Assembly: GCA_013997645.1 (NCBI GenBank)
Contig: PNKB01000011.1
Location: 1 to 52,581 of the forward strand
Direction: 5' to 3'
Origin: Cyanobacteria bacterium PR.3.49
GTDB taxonomy: Bacteria > Cyanobacteriota > Vampirovibrionia > Obscuribacterales > Obscuribacteraceae
Length of the DNA stretch: 52,581 nt
Shown here: positions 1-7,634 of the stretch, piece by piece
How positions within the stretch are numbered: the first letter of the stretch is position 1
How the letters are laid out: each line of letters begins with the position of its first letter
The notes under the pieces: generated by a model
The model's input: the letters and a program-made list of their open reading frames with translations, nothing else
The model's database searches: none
What the model was told of the DNA's origin: nothing
Position numbers and translations under genes: made by a program

Positions 1-2
1 AG

Positions 3-161
3 CGCGATATCGAAGACCTCAATCTCGTCGCCTTCGACGAGACGAGCGACCCGTCGCTGCGCGTTTTCCCCCACCAGCAGGTGGACGGAACTCCGCACGA
101 AGGGCGCCGCAAGACGCAGCCCAACCTGCGCCCGAGCGGCATCGGCGAAAGCGCTTCGTAA
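3..161 (+). CDS. C-terminal fragment of an unidentified protein
   Basis: An open frame enters from the left edge and ends at TAA 159-161, giving the last 52 residues of a polar, Arg/Asp/Glu-rich tail with no recognisable domain. It is GC-rich at third positions, like the orphan gene at 1558 and the 20.5-33 kb block. A strong intrinsic terminator follows about 60 bases downstream, which supports a real gene end. The function cannot be inferred from this fragment. Confidence 0.5.
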   Translation, partial: RDIEDLNLVAFDETSDPSLRVFPHQQVDGTPHEGRRKTQPNLRPSGIGESAS

Positions 162-218
162 GCACAGGTGTAAGCCTCGTGCGCGTAAGAAGCGATGCTG
201 AACTCTAAGGGTTCGGCA

Positions 219-272
219 GGGAAACGAGCAGGGGCTGGTTGCAAAACCAGTTTCCTGTCTCGTTTCCTTTTA
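219..272 (+). terminator. Rho-independent terminator
   Basis: Two nested perfect stems are seen: GGAAACGAG (220-228) with CTCGTTTCC (259-267), and CTGGTT (235-240) with AACCAG (245-250) around a GCAA tetraloop. A T-rich tail begins at 268. It most likely ends the transcript of the truncated gene at the left edge. Confidence 0.85.
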
Positions 273-283
273 ATCGTTGATGT

Positions 284-301
284 ACTATGCGATGTAGCAT
301 A
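284..301. promoter_or_regulatory. Recurring ACTAT-N3-ATGTAG intergenic element, copy 1
   Basis: ACTATGCGATGTAGCATA lies upstream of the gene at 365. A near-identical element lies at 33023-33040 and a related one at 52556-52573. With the preceding TTTTAATC tract it could be a promoter or a regulator-binding site. The recurrence is seen directly; the role is inferred. Confidence 0.35.
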
Positions 302-364
302 AAACATCAGCAAGCGCTGGTACTATAGCTTTTGTGGTCGATCTGTTTTGAATGCGGATTGTCG

Positions 365-1126
365 ATGCTTTTGAAGAACACAAATGACGCCGGAATTGTC
401 GCAAGAACTTTCACGCTTGTGGTTTTTTCTGTCGCATCAATAGCTGTTTCACTTTCGTGTGCAAATCCCGCTGCTCAAGCGGCTCCCAAGAAAATGTGGA
501 AGCTCGAAATGAGCCATGGCATGAAGGGAAATGTCACTGCTATCTTCTGTTCAGATGCTGTGAATTTTACGACGGAGCGCGGCGGCAGGTATGTTTCACA
601 GGCTCCGAAGTGGGATGTTTTTGCCTTTCGCACCGATGACAAAATCATCTGTAATGTCTCGCGAGATGTGTTTACCAAAGAGATGAACTTCCATCCGGAG
701 CGGTTTGCCAATTACAAGAAGATTGGAACCGGTTCTGTTTGCCTCTACCCTGTGACAGTGATCACAGACGGGCAGAACACGATTCACATTGCTAACTTTC
801 CCGGAATTCCGCGTCAGGTTTGCGAGTTTATCTGCGCCTGGTTGAAGCAGCCGGTGCTCAATCAAATTGCCTTGAAGAGCCGACCCGATCTTAAATCTAG
901 TCATAAGGTCAACGCCATGGTAATTGATGTAGACAATAGAGCCGCCAATATTGTCGAAACGAAAAGCGTAAAAGAATTGCCTTACGATAAGTCCGTATTT
1001 CTGGTGCCCAAGGGTTATCGTTCAGTTGCACGACTGGAGGATACCTTTTACTCGAAATCCAGAAAGAAAGATTTGGAATCGATTGTGGACGATTTAGGAA
1101 TAGGCGTGGATTTGTTCAAGAAGTAG
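365..1126 (+). CDS. Secreted protein of a five-member paralogous family (member 1)
   Basis: A 253-residue protein with an N-terminal signal peptide whose hydrophobic stretch ends near AAQA. The mature part has the family pattern also seen at 16006, 16775, 17566 and 19564: a W-x-L-E...H motif near the start, a block resembling SQAPKWDVFAFRTDDKIIC, then KELPYD...VPKGYR near the C-terminus and a final segment like SRKKDLESIVDDLGIG. No catalytic motif is visible. A LolA/DUF4412-like beta fold is conceivable but unproven. ATG 365 was chosen because it opens directly onto the signal peptide; a GTG at 332 would add 11 residues. The gene stands alone, about 15 kb from its paralogues, and shows no clear terminator. 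Confidence 0.75.
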   Translation: MLLKNTNDAGIVARTFTLVVFSVASIAVSLSCANPAAQAAPKKMWKLEMSHGMKGNVTAIFCSDAVNFTTERGGRYVSQAPKWDVFAFRTDDKIICNVSRDVFTKEMNFHPERFANYKKIGTGSVCLYPVTVITDGQNTIHIANFPGIPRQVCEFICAWLKQPVLNQIALKSRPDLKSSHKVNAMVIDVDNRAANIVETKSVKELPYDKSVFLVPKGYRSVARLEDTFYSKSRKKDLESIVDDLGIGVDLFKK

Positions 1127-1557
1127 CTGATTGAAAAACAACAATTAGATTCATTGATTTTAAGCCGGTCTTGTTGCTCACGAGATTTTTATGTATTGGT
1201 TCGTAGGTTGGGAAAAACGAACGGCGGCAGCGACGTTTTCTTCGTGTGCCGCGCTTTGCGTTGGTACTATATACGGTGCTTGATGTATCGCAGCTGCGCG
1301 AGCATCGCAAGTTCGCGCAGCTCCCCTGAATGTTTGTACAGTGGCTTTCAAAGCCGATCTCAGTTAGACCACTTTTTGCTCGGTCTGTGAAACGGCGAAA
1401 GGCTCGTCACCCCATTTTCGCGCCGACTGTTGTCGGACAGGATTTGTTTCCTGCGGTCAAAGCCGCGGATTGCCGCATCTAGTACAGGGCGAAACGACAG
1501 AATTCGAACTACCAACTTACCAACCAACCCACCAACAATCCCGAAAGGATTTCAGTA
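1127..1557. other. Intergenic stretch with CCAA-rich leader
   Basis: No gene is supported here. It contains the 12-mer ACTATATACGGT around 1265-1276, also found near 22559. A small dyad (CCGACTGTTGTCGG) lies near 1423-1436. A CCAA-rich tract at about 1509-1540 runs into the ribosome-binding site of the gene at 1558. The long leader could hold a regulatory RNA, but no known class was recognised. Confidence 0.4.
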
Positions 1558-2016
1558 ATGCCGAAGAAAAATTCCGCCCGCCGTGGCAAGTGCAAGTTCA
1601 ACGTCGATCCCGTCGTCCTCGTCGCCGCCAGCGTGCTGGCTCAGCTGCCGGAAAAGATGCGCGTCCTTGCGAATGCGATTCGCGCCGCTTCCGCCGCCAT
1701 CGGCACCGACAAGTTCAACGGTGCGCACGACCAGGCGAAAGAGGCGTATTCGACCGTCAACAATTTCGCCAACAACTCCTGGAATGCCCTGGACCCGGTC
1801 ATCGTTCGCGGCGATCCGGAAACAGTGTTGCTCGAGAGGATTTCTCGCGGCACGCAGAAGCGTGTCGAGGCGATCTACAAGGCGACCGGCAACTTCTTCA
1901 ACCGCGGCAATTTCGAGGAGACATTCTCAGATATCGGCACGGTCGAAGCTGTGGCTGATGCACTCGCCGAATGTGGCGACGAGATTCGCACCATTGTGCG
2001 TAAGTACGGCTTCTAA
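1558..2016 (+). CDS. Small orphan protein of unknown function
   Basis: A 152-residue soluble protein with no signal peptide or membrane segment. It starts basic (KKNSARRGKCK) and then appears mostly helical, with Ala-rich stretches. ATG 1558 is preceded by AAAGGA about nine bases upstream. The gene is GC-rich at third positions compared with the neighbouring ArsR gene, and a perfect terminator hairpin follows its stop, so it is a single-gene transcript. Its CCAA-rich leader resembles that of the other orphan gene at 45339. No family was recognised. Confidence 0.7.
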   Translation: MPKKNSARRGKCKFNVDPVVLVAASVLAQLPEKMRVLANAIRAASAAIGTDKFNGAHDQAKEAYSTVNNFANNSWNALDPVIVRGDPETVLLERISRGTQKRVEAIYKATGNFFNRGNFEETFSDIGTVEAVADALAECGDEIRTIVRKYGF

Positions 2017-2029
2017 GTCGTAACTCGGG

Positions 2030-2062
2030 CGAGGGCGCTTTCGGGCGCCCTCGTTGCGATTT
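2030..2062 (+). terminator. Rho-independent terminator
   Basis: Perfect 9-bp GC-rich stem, CGAGGGCGC (2030-2038) with GCGCCCTCG (2045-2053), a six-base loop and then TTGCGATTTT. It ends the orphan gene at 1558. Confidence 0.9.
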
Positions 2063-2257
2063 TGCGATTTCAACTTTTGGGTGCTGTGATACTAAAAACG
2101 ATAGGAGACTTGAAGATTTTTTTTGGTAGTGCAGATGGCGTTCAATAAATGCTCACTAAGCACGCTGCAACCGCTGCACGGTGAAGAGTTGCGCTTCATA
2201 GATAACCGTTGAGGTTGGCAATGTTGTTTATGGATTACTCAACATGAGTAGCTGCTC

Positions 2258-2287
2258 TTGTCGACAAATATGCATACATGCTAATCT
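2258..2287 (+). promoter_or_regulatory. Putative promoter and operator of the first arsR gene
   Basis: TTGTCG (2258-2263) and TAATCT (2282-2287) are 18 bases apart and could be -35 and -10 boxes. Between them lies AATATGCATACATGC, which shares GCATACATGC with the site just upstream of the second arsR at 3139-3148. A dyad TACTC-AACAT-GAGTA lies just upstream. An operator between the boxes fits ArsR-type autorepression. The sequence similarity is seen; the binding is inferred. Confidence 0.45.
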
Positions 2288-2308
2288 TTGCAAGTCGGGG
2301 TGTTGAAA

Positions 2309-2716
2309 ATGCCGTACAGAGTTGTAATCAGCGCTGAACTTGCCAAGCTATTTTCTGTGCTGTCTAATCCGCACAGAGTCCGCATCGTTGAGGAACTCAG
2401 CCAGGGTGAGCTGTCTGTCAATGACCTTCAGTGCCGGCTGAACATTACACATGCCGCTGTTTCTCAGCAACTTGCCGTTCTACGAACAAACCGATTCGTC
2501 GTAGAACGACGAGAAGGACGCAACGTCTTGTATCACCTTAGAGATGCAGATCTTGCGGCCTGGGTGTTATCGGGAATCAAATTCATCTCTCCGAACCAGG
2601 ATGAAATTCAGAAGATGATGTCTGCTATAGAAAGCGCAAAACAAATATGGTCTCCAGTCGATGACCAAACCAAAACCAGCAAACAATCAAAACGCAACAA
2701 CCAGAACAAAGAATAA
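2309..2716 (+). CDS. ArsR-family transcriptional regulator (copy 1)
   Basis: A 135-residue winged-helix repressor. The core runs from LAKLFSVLSNPHRVRIVEEL through the recognition helix region (THAAVSQQLAVLR) to the wing (VERREGRNVLYHLRD). The C-terminus is a charged Lys/Gln/Asn-rich tail. Neither an ELCV metal box nor a clear Cys pair is evident, so the ligand is unknown. ATG 2309 (MPYRVV) is preferred over TTG 2288 because the paralogue at 11022 begins at the same MPYR-like position and the putative -10 box abuts 2288. It is one of three ArsR paralogues surrounding the DAB operon. Confidence 0.9.
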   Translation: MPYRVVISAELAKLFSVLSNPHRVRIVEELSQGELSVNDLQCRLNITHAAVSQQLAVLRTNRFVVERREGRNVLYHLRDADLAAWVLSGIKFISPNQDEIQKMMSAIESAKQIWSPVDDQTKTSKQSKRNNQNKE

Positions 2717-2764
2717 AGCCCGATCTTAGGGTGCTTTCACAAAAATCTAAGCGCACAAGCACAG

Positions 2765-2925
2765 AGGGCATAGGCGTCCGCAATCGGCAATAACTATTTT
2801 TTGCCAGCTGCAAGTCAGCAAGTACTATCTTCGTTCCGCTGCTATCCGCTTAAGTTCAGGACGTTGCGATGGCGAGCTAGCAGAATTTGACGCCAAAAAA
2901 CTCCGACATTTGAATACCGGCTTTT
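2765..2925 (-). pseudogene. Remnant of a TolC-type outer-membrane efflux gene
   Basis: This stretch resembles the coding sequence of the intact TolC-type gene at 11091-12569, in the same orientation. TTCAGGACGTTGC is identical in both (here at about 2856, there at about 11600), and the flanking sequence matches imperfectly for more than 100 bases. GACATTTGAATAC also recurs, but here about 90 bases of the full gene between the two blocks are missing. On the minus strand a frame reads LQLAKN-like residues, as in the intact protein. It is therefore a decayed, internally deleted fragment, and evidence of past duplication around the DAB operon. Confidence 0.6.
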
Positions 2926-2964
2926 TTATCGCAAGTGGTTGGCTGAGTTGAGCACACCCTCTCT

Positions 2965-2986
2965 AATATGCATATATTTGCATATT
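2965..2986. promoter_or_regulatory. Near-perfect 22-bp palindrome, likely ArsR operator
   Basis: AATATGCATAT followed by ATTTGCATATT reads almost identically on both strands, with only one mismatched pair of positions. The ATATGCAT half-site recurs at 2267 and the related CATATGC at 3124. ArsR-family proteins bind such AT-rich dyads as dimers. It lies about 160 bases before the second arsR gene. Confidence 0.5.
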
Positions 2987-3091
2987 GAGACTATGGCGCA
3001 TGTAATCGAGTTGCCAAACAGATTTTTTTGGACAGATAGCGAAGCCTGTCTATGTTTTAAGTACGCAGAGGATGATATATCCGTCGGTGAC

Positions 3092-3148
3092 TTTCCGAAT
3101 CAATTCGCGTATGCTAGAATATACATATGCAAACATAGGCATACATGC
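3092..3148 (+). promoter_or_regulatory. Putative promoter and operator of the DAB operon
   Basis: An extended -10 box, TGCTAGAAT (TAGAAT at 3115-3120), lies 17 bases after a weak -35-like TTTCCG (3092-3097). Immediately downstream are CATATGC (3124-3130) and GCATACATGC (3139-3148), the same half-sites seen near the first arsR. A repressor bound there would block initiation of the arsR-murF-like-CA-dabB-dabA transcript. Confidence 0.45.
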
Positions 3149-3549
3149 ACAAATTGCGAGAAACCGAACAGCTTCCTTGCGATGAACCGGCTATCCGGCT
3201 GGTTACAAGGCGTTTGGCAGACTTTTTCAAGGTTCTGTCTAATGCTCGTAGAGTACTTATTTTGGAGGAGTTGGGTAGTGGTGAACGAGACGTCTCATCC
3301 CTGACAAACTCTTTGCAGGTAAGTCAATCAACGATTTCTCAACAGCTTGCTGTGCTGCGAGCTCACAAGCTGATTAATGAACGTAGAGAAGGGCGAACAG
3401 TGCTTTACAGCTTACGGACACCTGAATTAGCTGCCTGGATTGTTGATGGGTTGAAGTTTGCAGGACTGGAGTCGAAAGACGAGGAAGGTTTCCTATTGGC
3501 TATAGAGCGTGTGCAGACTGCCTGGCGAAGCAGCAATGGTGAGGGTTAA
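3145..3549 (+). CDS. ArsR-family transcriptional regulator (copy 2), first gene of the DAB operon
   Basis: A 134-residue winged-helix protein closely related to the copies at 2309 and 11022. The core ADFFKVLSNARRVLILEEL leads to the recognition-helix region (SQSTISQQLAVLRAH) and the wing (ERREGRTVLYSLRT). A longer N-terminal extension holds the single Cys. No Shine-Dalgarno is clear; the ATG at 3145 lies within the operator-like sequence, so the message may have a very short leader. Only three bases separate its stop from the next gene, which places it in the operon and suggests it senses a signal tied to inorganic carbon. The ligand is unknown. Confidence 0.9.
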   Translation: MHKLRETEQLPCDEPAIRLVTRRLADFFKVLSNARRVLILEELGSGERDVSSLTNSLQVSQSTISQQLAVLRAHKLINERREGRTVLYSLRTPELAAWIVDGLKFAGLESKDEEGFLLAIERVQTAWRSSNGEG

Positions 3550-3552
3550 CCA

Positions 3553-4467
3553 ATGAGCGCAAAATTCACTGGTGATGAGATTCTCTATGCAACTAACGGT
3601 CGAATTGTAAGTGGTGGCATCGGCATTGGGGCTGGTCGTGTTAGCTGGGAGCTGGAGGATATTGGCGAGGGAGATTGGTTCGTAGCCATTCCACGTGGTT
3701 CGGAAGACGCGCACGATCGGCTTTCTGTAGCGTTCGAGCAGGGCGCTCGTGGCTGCATTGTTAACAGGCAAAGCCGTTATAGCTTCACGCATGAAGCAGG
3801 CACTCTTATCGCCGTTGCAGATACGAAAGTTGCAACTCTTGAGTTGGTTAGGTATTGGCGCCACGCAGTGAATCCAAAGGTGATTGTTGTTGTAGCCACT
3901 GTCGGTCGAAGAGCAATCGTCAATATGCTGGAATCTTTACTTAAGGATGCGTATCGATGCCACACCGCCTTTGAACGCGATGGTTTGAGTTGCGTATCGG
4001 ATGTATTGGAAATGCCAGAGGATACAGAGTTACTGATCGCAGAAGTAAGCGGAATAGAAAGAGGCGATGTAGCAAGAATAGGAAGCTGCCTTGTTCCAGA
4101 CCTCGCAATAATCGGCAAGACGCAGCACCCATTGCCATCCGTTGAAAGGGATGCAAAAACTGCAGCGCTTCACTGCGAAATTTTGGACACTTTACGGGAT
4201 TACGAAGGGGTAGCTGCTGTCGTATATGACGAGAGCACTGCAGTAAAAGAGCGAGCACAACAAATGTTGTATGGACTTCGCTCAGTGTCATTCTCGCAGA
4301 TGCCGGTGACACCTATTGGCTTTGTCGAGTCTGCCCATGGTTTGCTGAAAGATGTCAACCTCGACAATGGTCAAAGTCCGACTGAGGTCGATGTCTGGTG
4401 CGCGCTAAAAGGCGCTCAGGCTCTTGGAATTTCCTTAGACGGAAAAATCAACCTGAGGAGGTCCTAG
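3553..4467 (+). CDS. Degenerate MurF-like (Mur ligase family) protein
   Basis: A 304-residue protein matching the first two domains of MurF, the UDP-MurNAc-tripeptide D-Ala-D-Ala ligase. Residues 38-71 (GEGDWFVAIPRGSEDAHDR...GARGCIV) fit the MurF N-terminal domain. Residues 111-130 align with the P-loop helix, but the GSVGKTT-like loop reads ATVGRRA, so the nucleotide-binding Lys and Thr are lost. Residues 164-187 (EVSGIERGDVARIG...PDLAII) fit the next conserved block. The C-terminal ligase domain is absent; MurF is normally about 450 residues. It is probably not a ligase. It has a good Shine-Dalgarno (GAGGG) and sits between arsR and the CA-like gene, which suggests a binding or regulatory role in the DAB system. 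Confidence 0.7.
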   Translation: MSAKFTGDEILYATNGRIVSGGIGIGAGRVSWELEDIGEGDWFVAIPRGSEDAHDRLSVAFEQGARGCIVNRQSRYSFTHEAGTLIAVADTKVATLELVRYWRHAVNPKVIVVVATVGRRAIVNMLESLLKDAYRCHTAFERDGLSCVSDVLEMPEDTELLIAEVSGIERGDVARIGSCLVPDLAIIGKTQHPLPSVERDAKTAALHCEILDTLRDYEGVAAVVYDESTAVKERAQQMLYGLRSVSFSQMPVTPIGFVESAHGLLKDVNLDNGQSPTEVDVWCALKGAQALGISLDGKINLRRS

Positions 4468-5082
4468 ATGAGCATCGAAGGACAAAGTCCTGCTAAGCTA
4501 GCAAATCTCGTCGATACCATCGGCGGTATTGCAAGTGAAATCTCTAAGCACCCTTGTGTGACTTATCTTGATGATGTGCAGCTCTCCGACAACTTAGTCT
4601 CAGGCGTGATGAAAAATGCGGCCGTCGTCGCCTGTTCCGATGTGGGTGCCTGGGTGCCATACGTTTGCAGTTCTGCCAGCGTGAAACTATTCTTGTTCCA
4701 GAACTTCGGACATCATTTCGAATCAGGCGGCATGGTCGAAACGATTGTAGGTAAAGGCATTCAGAACGTCGTTGTTTACGGACATTCGGATTGCAAATAC
4801 ATAAAGTTTCTTGCCCGACCAGAAAATAGCGACAAGACTAAGACAGAAGAACAACGCCAACTGTATGTCGCTGCTCTTGAGTCTGATAGTCAGGCGGCAT
4901 GGAAAACTGTTGGGCAATACAACGTTCTCGTCGAACTCAAACAAATGCTTGCCGACCCCATCATTGGTCCACTAGCTGCAAGTGGGAAACTAAACCTGCA
5001 CGGTTGGTTCTATGACGCGGTAGCAGCGCAAATAGAAGTGTTCGCTCCAAAGATCAAAGCATTTATCGGGGTGCCTAAATAA
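4468..5082 (+). CDS. Beta-carbonic-anhydrase-like protein
   Basis: A 204-residue protein with the beta-CA layout. C56-S-D58 corresponds to the Cys-x-Asp zinc/catalytic motif, QNFGHHFESGG corresponds to the NAGN region, and GHSDC (H106, C109) corresponds to the His-x-x-Cys zinc ligands. The end (LNLHGWFYDAVAAQIEVF) fits the final strand region. The Arg that normally pairs with the catalytic Asp (CxDxR) is replaced by Gly60, so zinc binding looks intact but hydration activity is doubtful. It starts directly after the previous stop with a strong GAGGAGG site, and its TAA overlaps the dabB ATG by one base, so the two are translationally coupled. Confidence 0.8.
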   Translation: MSIEGQSPAKLANLVDTIGGIASEISKHPCVTYLDDVQLSDNLVSGVMKNAAVVACSDVGAWVPYVCSSASVKLFLFQNFGHHFESGGMVETIVGKGIQNVVVYGHSDCKYIKFLARPENSDKTKTEEQRQLYVAALESDSQAAWKTVGQYNVLVELKQMLADPIIGPLAASGKLNLHGWFYDAVAAQIEVFAPKIKAFIGVPK

Positions 5083-7631
5083 TGTTCAGTTATTACCCTT
5101 TGCTCGTAGTTTTGGCGCCACTAATGGCGGCAATGTTGACGGCCCTTCCGCTAGGTTCCCTTAACGAGCGGCGATTGCGAGCGGGTTGGTGCTTCCTTGT
5201 CGCAAGTTTCCTATTTTCCTTGCCGGTATTGTGGCAGGCTGTGCAAAGTGCTGAACCTACCCGCGTTGCTCTCTTTTCTCTTCCCTGGCACGTCTTGCCT
5301 CTCGTAGAGCTTTCGGTTGATCGGCTTGCCGCGATTATGATGGTAGTCGTTTCTAGCATTGGAATGTTGCTTTTTCGCTATTCTCGGCGCTATCTGCAGC
5401 AAGACCGTGGGCTTGCCAGGTTTATGACATTGCTGTCGCTAACTATTTCGACGCTTCTGTTTATGATGGCAAGCGCGGACTTAATTTCACTCTTCGTCGC
5501 GTGGCAACTGTTGAGCTGGTTTCTGTGCCTTCTGGCGCACAACCTTACACACATCCCGACGGCGCAGAGTTCGTTTCGAACGTTCATAATGTTGCGTTTC
5601 GGCGATGTTGCATTCCTCTGCGGAATCGCCCTGGCCTACCATCTGTATGGGACTGTCCAAATCCCGCAACTGTTCGAGCTGGCCGCCGCTGACCAAACTC
5701 GATTTGCGTTGTTCGGCGGGCTTGAGATTACCGGCCCAACTGCCGTGACACTTTTGGTATTGGTCGGCGCGATGAGTAAGTCAGCTCAGTTTCCACTGCA
5801 TATGTGGTTGCCCGATTCACTCTACGCACCCACTCCAATACATGCGCTTTTGCACGCTGGCATCATCAACGCCGGTGGTTTCCTACTCAACCGGCTGGCG
5901 CCGCTTTTTGCACTCAGTCCTGTGACACTACATCTGGTGTTACTGGTTGGGGTCTTAACAATAGTTTCTGGCAAATTCATGATGTTGACAGCAAGCGATG
6001 TCAAAAAATCATTGGGTTACTCAACTCTGGGCCAAATGGGCTACATGATGATGGAATGCGGACTGGGAGCGTTCTCGCTGGCCATCTTCCATTTGATCGC
6101 GCATGGTCTTTTCAAGGCGACCGTGTTCCTCGACTGTGGCAACAGAATTCACAAGGCCAGGTTGCAGCCATACACTCCTCCGATGCCAGCTCTGGGTCCG
6201 CCGAACCTATTTGTATGGGCGGCCGGCGTTATTGTCTCGCTCCTCCTTCCGCTGGCAATGATTGTCGGCATCCACTATGCGCTGGGGCTCTCTGTTCTAA
6301 CCCCACAAGGCGTTTTCATTTTTGTGCTCTTTAGCTGGGCAACAGCCGCACACGTCACGCTTACGCTTTGCCGAATCGACTCGCAGTGGAGCGGGATGAC
6401 CGGGGGGCTTGTTCTGATTGCGCTGATTGGCACAGCCTATTTCTACGTAGCCGAACATTTCACCCACTTCCTCTATCCCGACCCGGGAGTTGTCGCAGCG
6501 TACTTTCAGTCAGCCGCCCTCCCAGAGGGGCTATTCTTGACGTTTGCCGGCTTGTTTGTAGGTGCAATCGTTGCAAATTGGTTCATGCTCTACCTCCACT
6601 ATCACGATAGAACCTTGGTCAGGAAGAGCCACTTTTTGGCAATGATGTACATGATCTTCTTAAATCGCGTCTATATGGACGCTATCGCTTTGAGGTTGTT
6701 CAACTCTCTAAAGTTTGCTGGACGCGTCTTAGACAGGTCGCGTGTGGTCTTCCCGATAATCGCGCTCACTGCTCTGGGCGTTGCATGGAAAGAAACTTCC
6801 CGGTTCCCGACGGATTGGCCAGGATCGGTTGGACTAGTAGTTCTGTCTGGTCTATGTCTGCCTCTATTCCCATTTCACGGTCTCTACTTGGCCGCATTGA
6901 CACGTGCGCCACGAGTCATGGCCATAGCGCTGGCAGTATTGCTCCCAGCAATCGGATTCTTCCTCATGCCAAAGATGCCGCCGGAGCTTCTTCCGGTCGT
7001 AGGCACCCTAGCCGCCTTCGGCGCGCTATGGGGATCATTAAAGGCGCTCATGCAAGTACGAGTATCTCACCTTTTGTCGTACGCTGCGCTGGCGTTGTAC
7101 TCCATTGTCTGGTGGCATCTAGCGCAGGCGGGTAAGCTGACGCCACCTGCGATGTTGTATGCCTGGGCAGTTACCCTGGCAATCGGGGGGATGGTGCTCG
7201 GCTGGGATCGCATCCGCGTCCGGCATGGCGATCTCGACTTGAACCGTATAGGTGGGCTGCTTAAACCGATGCCACGTTTTGCTCTGTGCATGGTCTTGCT
7301 GATTATGGCTGCTGTGGGACTGCCGCCGTTCGGACTGTTCTTTGGCTACGTGGGAATTTTGCTTAGCCCTACGACCGGAACGTCTTTTGGTTTTGGTTTG
7401 CTTGCGATCATCGCAGCTTGGTTTGCCGCGTCTTGGTACCTGTTCAAATTTATGGAGCGGCTCTTGTTCGGCACACATCGGCAGGACCTTCGATACGAAG
7501 ATCTTCGCCCTGCTGAAATTGCCGCCTTCGCGGTGGTGATTCTACTGCTGGTCATTCCCGTCACAATGCCACAACACTGGTTGGAGACAAGAGACCCGGC
7601 AGTGACTTGGAAAATAGAGGATCGGTCATAA
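5082..7631 (+). CDS. dabB: DabB-type proton-conducting membrane subunit, NuoL-like with a NuoM-like extension
   Basis: An 849-residue polytopic membrane protein of the complex I antiporter family. The first part has the NuoL signature, including the TM7 Lys (K233 in SKSAQFPLHMWLPDSLYAPTP) and DVKKSLGYSTLGQMGYM. In DAB complexes DabB couples the ion gradient to bicarbonate/CO2 uptake by DabA. Typical DabB is roughly 500-560 residues. Here about 290 extra residues follow that resemble the C-terminal two thirds of NuoM: LPLFPFH, DLDLNRIGGLLKPMPRF, VGLPPFGLFFG. The second module lacks the Lys of its TM7 and TM8 equivalents. ATG 5082 overlaps the upstream stop. Confidence 0.88.
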   Translation: MFSYYPLLVVLAPLMAAMLTALPLGSLNERRLRAGWCFLVASFLFSLPVLWQAVQSAEPTRVALFSLPWHVLPLVELSVDRLAAIMMVVVSSIGMLLFRYSRRYLQQDRGLARFMTLLSLTISTLLFMMASADLISLFVAWQLLSWFLCLLAHNLTHIPTAQSSFRTFIMLRFGDVAFLCGIALAYHLYGTVQIPQLFELAAADQTRFALFGGLEITGPTAVTLLVLVGAMSKSAQFPLHMWLPDSLYAPTPIHALLHAGIINAGGFLLNRLAPLFALSPVTLHLVLLVGVLTIVSGKFMMLTASDVKKSLGYSTLGQMGYMMMECGLGAFSLAIFHLIAHGLFKATVFLDCGNRIHKARLQPYTPPMPALGPPNLFVWAAGVIVSLLLPLAMIVGIHYALGLSVLTPQGVFIFVLFSWATAAHVTLTLCRIDSQWSGMTGGLVLIALIGTAYFYVAEHFTHFLYPDPGVVAAYFQSAALPEGLFLTFAGLFVGAIVANWFMLYLHYHDRTLVRKSHFLAMMYMIFLNRVYMDAIALRLFNSLKFAGRVLDRSRVVFPIIALTALGVAWKETSRFPTDWPGSVGLVVLSGLCLPLFPFHGLYLAALTRAPRVMAIALAVLLPAIGFFLMPKMPPELLPVVGTLAAFGALWGSLKALMQVRVSHLLSYAALALYSIVWWHLAQAGKLTPPAMLYAWAVTLAIGGMVLGWDRIRVRHGDLDLNRIGGLLKPMPRFALCMVLLIMAAVGLPPFGLFFGYVGILLSPTTGTSFGFGLLAIIAAWFAASWYLFKFMERLLFGTHRQDLRYEDLRPAEIAAFAVVILLLVIPVTMPQHWLETRDPAVTWKIEDRS

Positions 7632-7634
7632 CGC

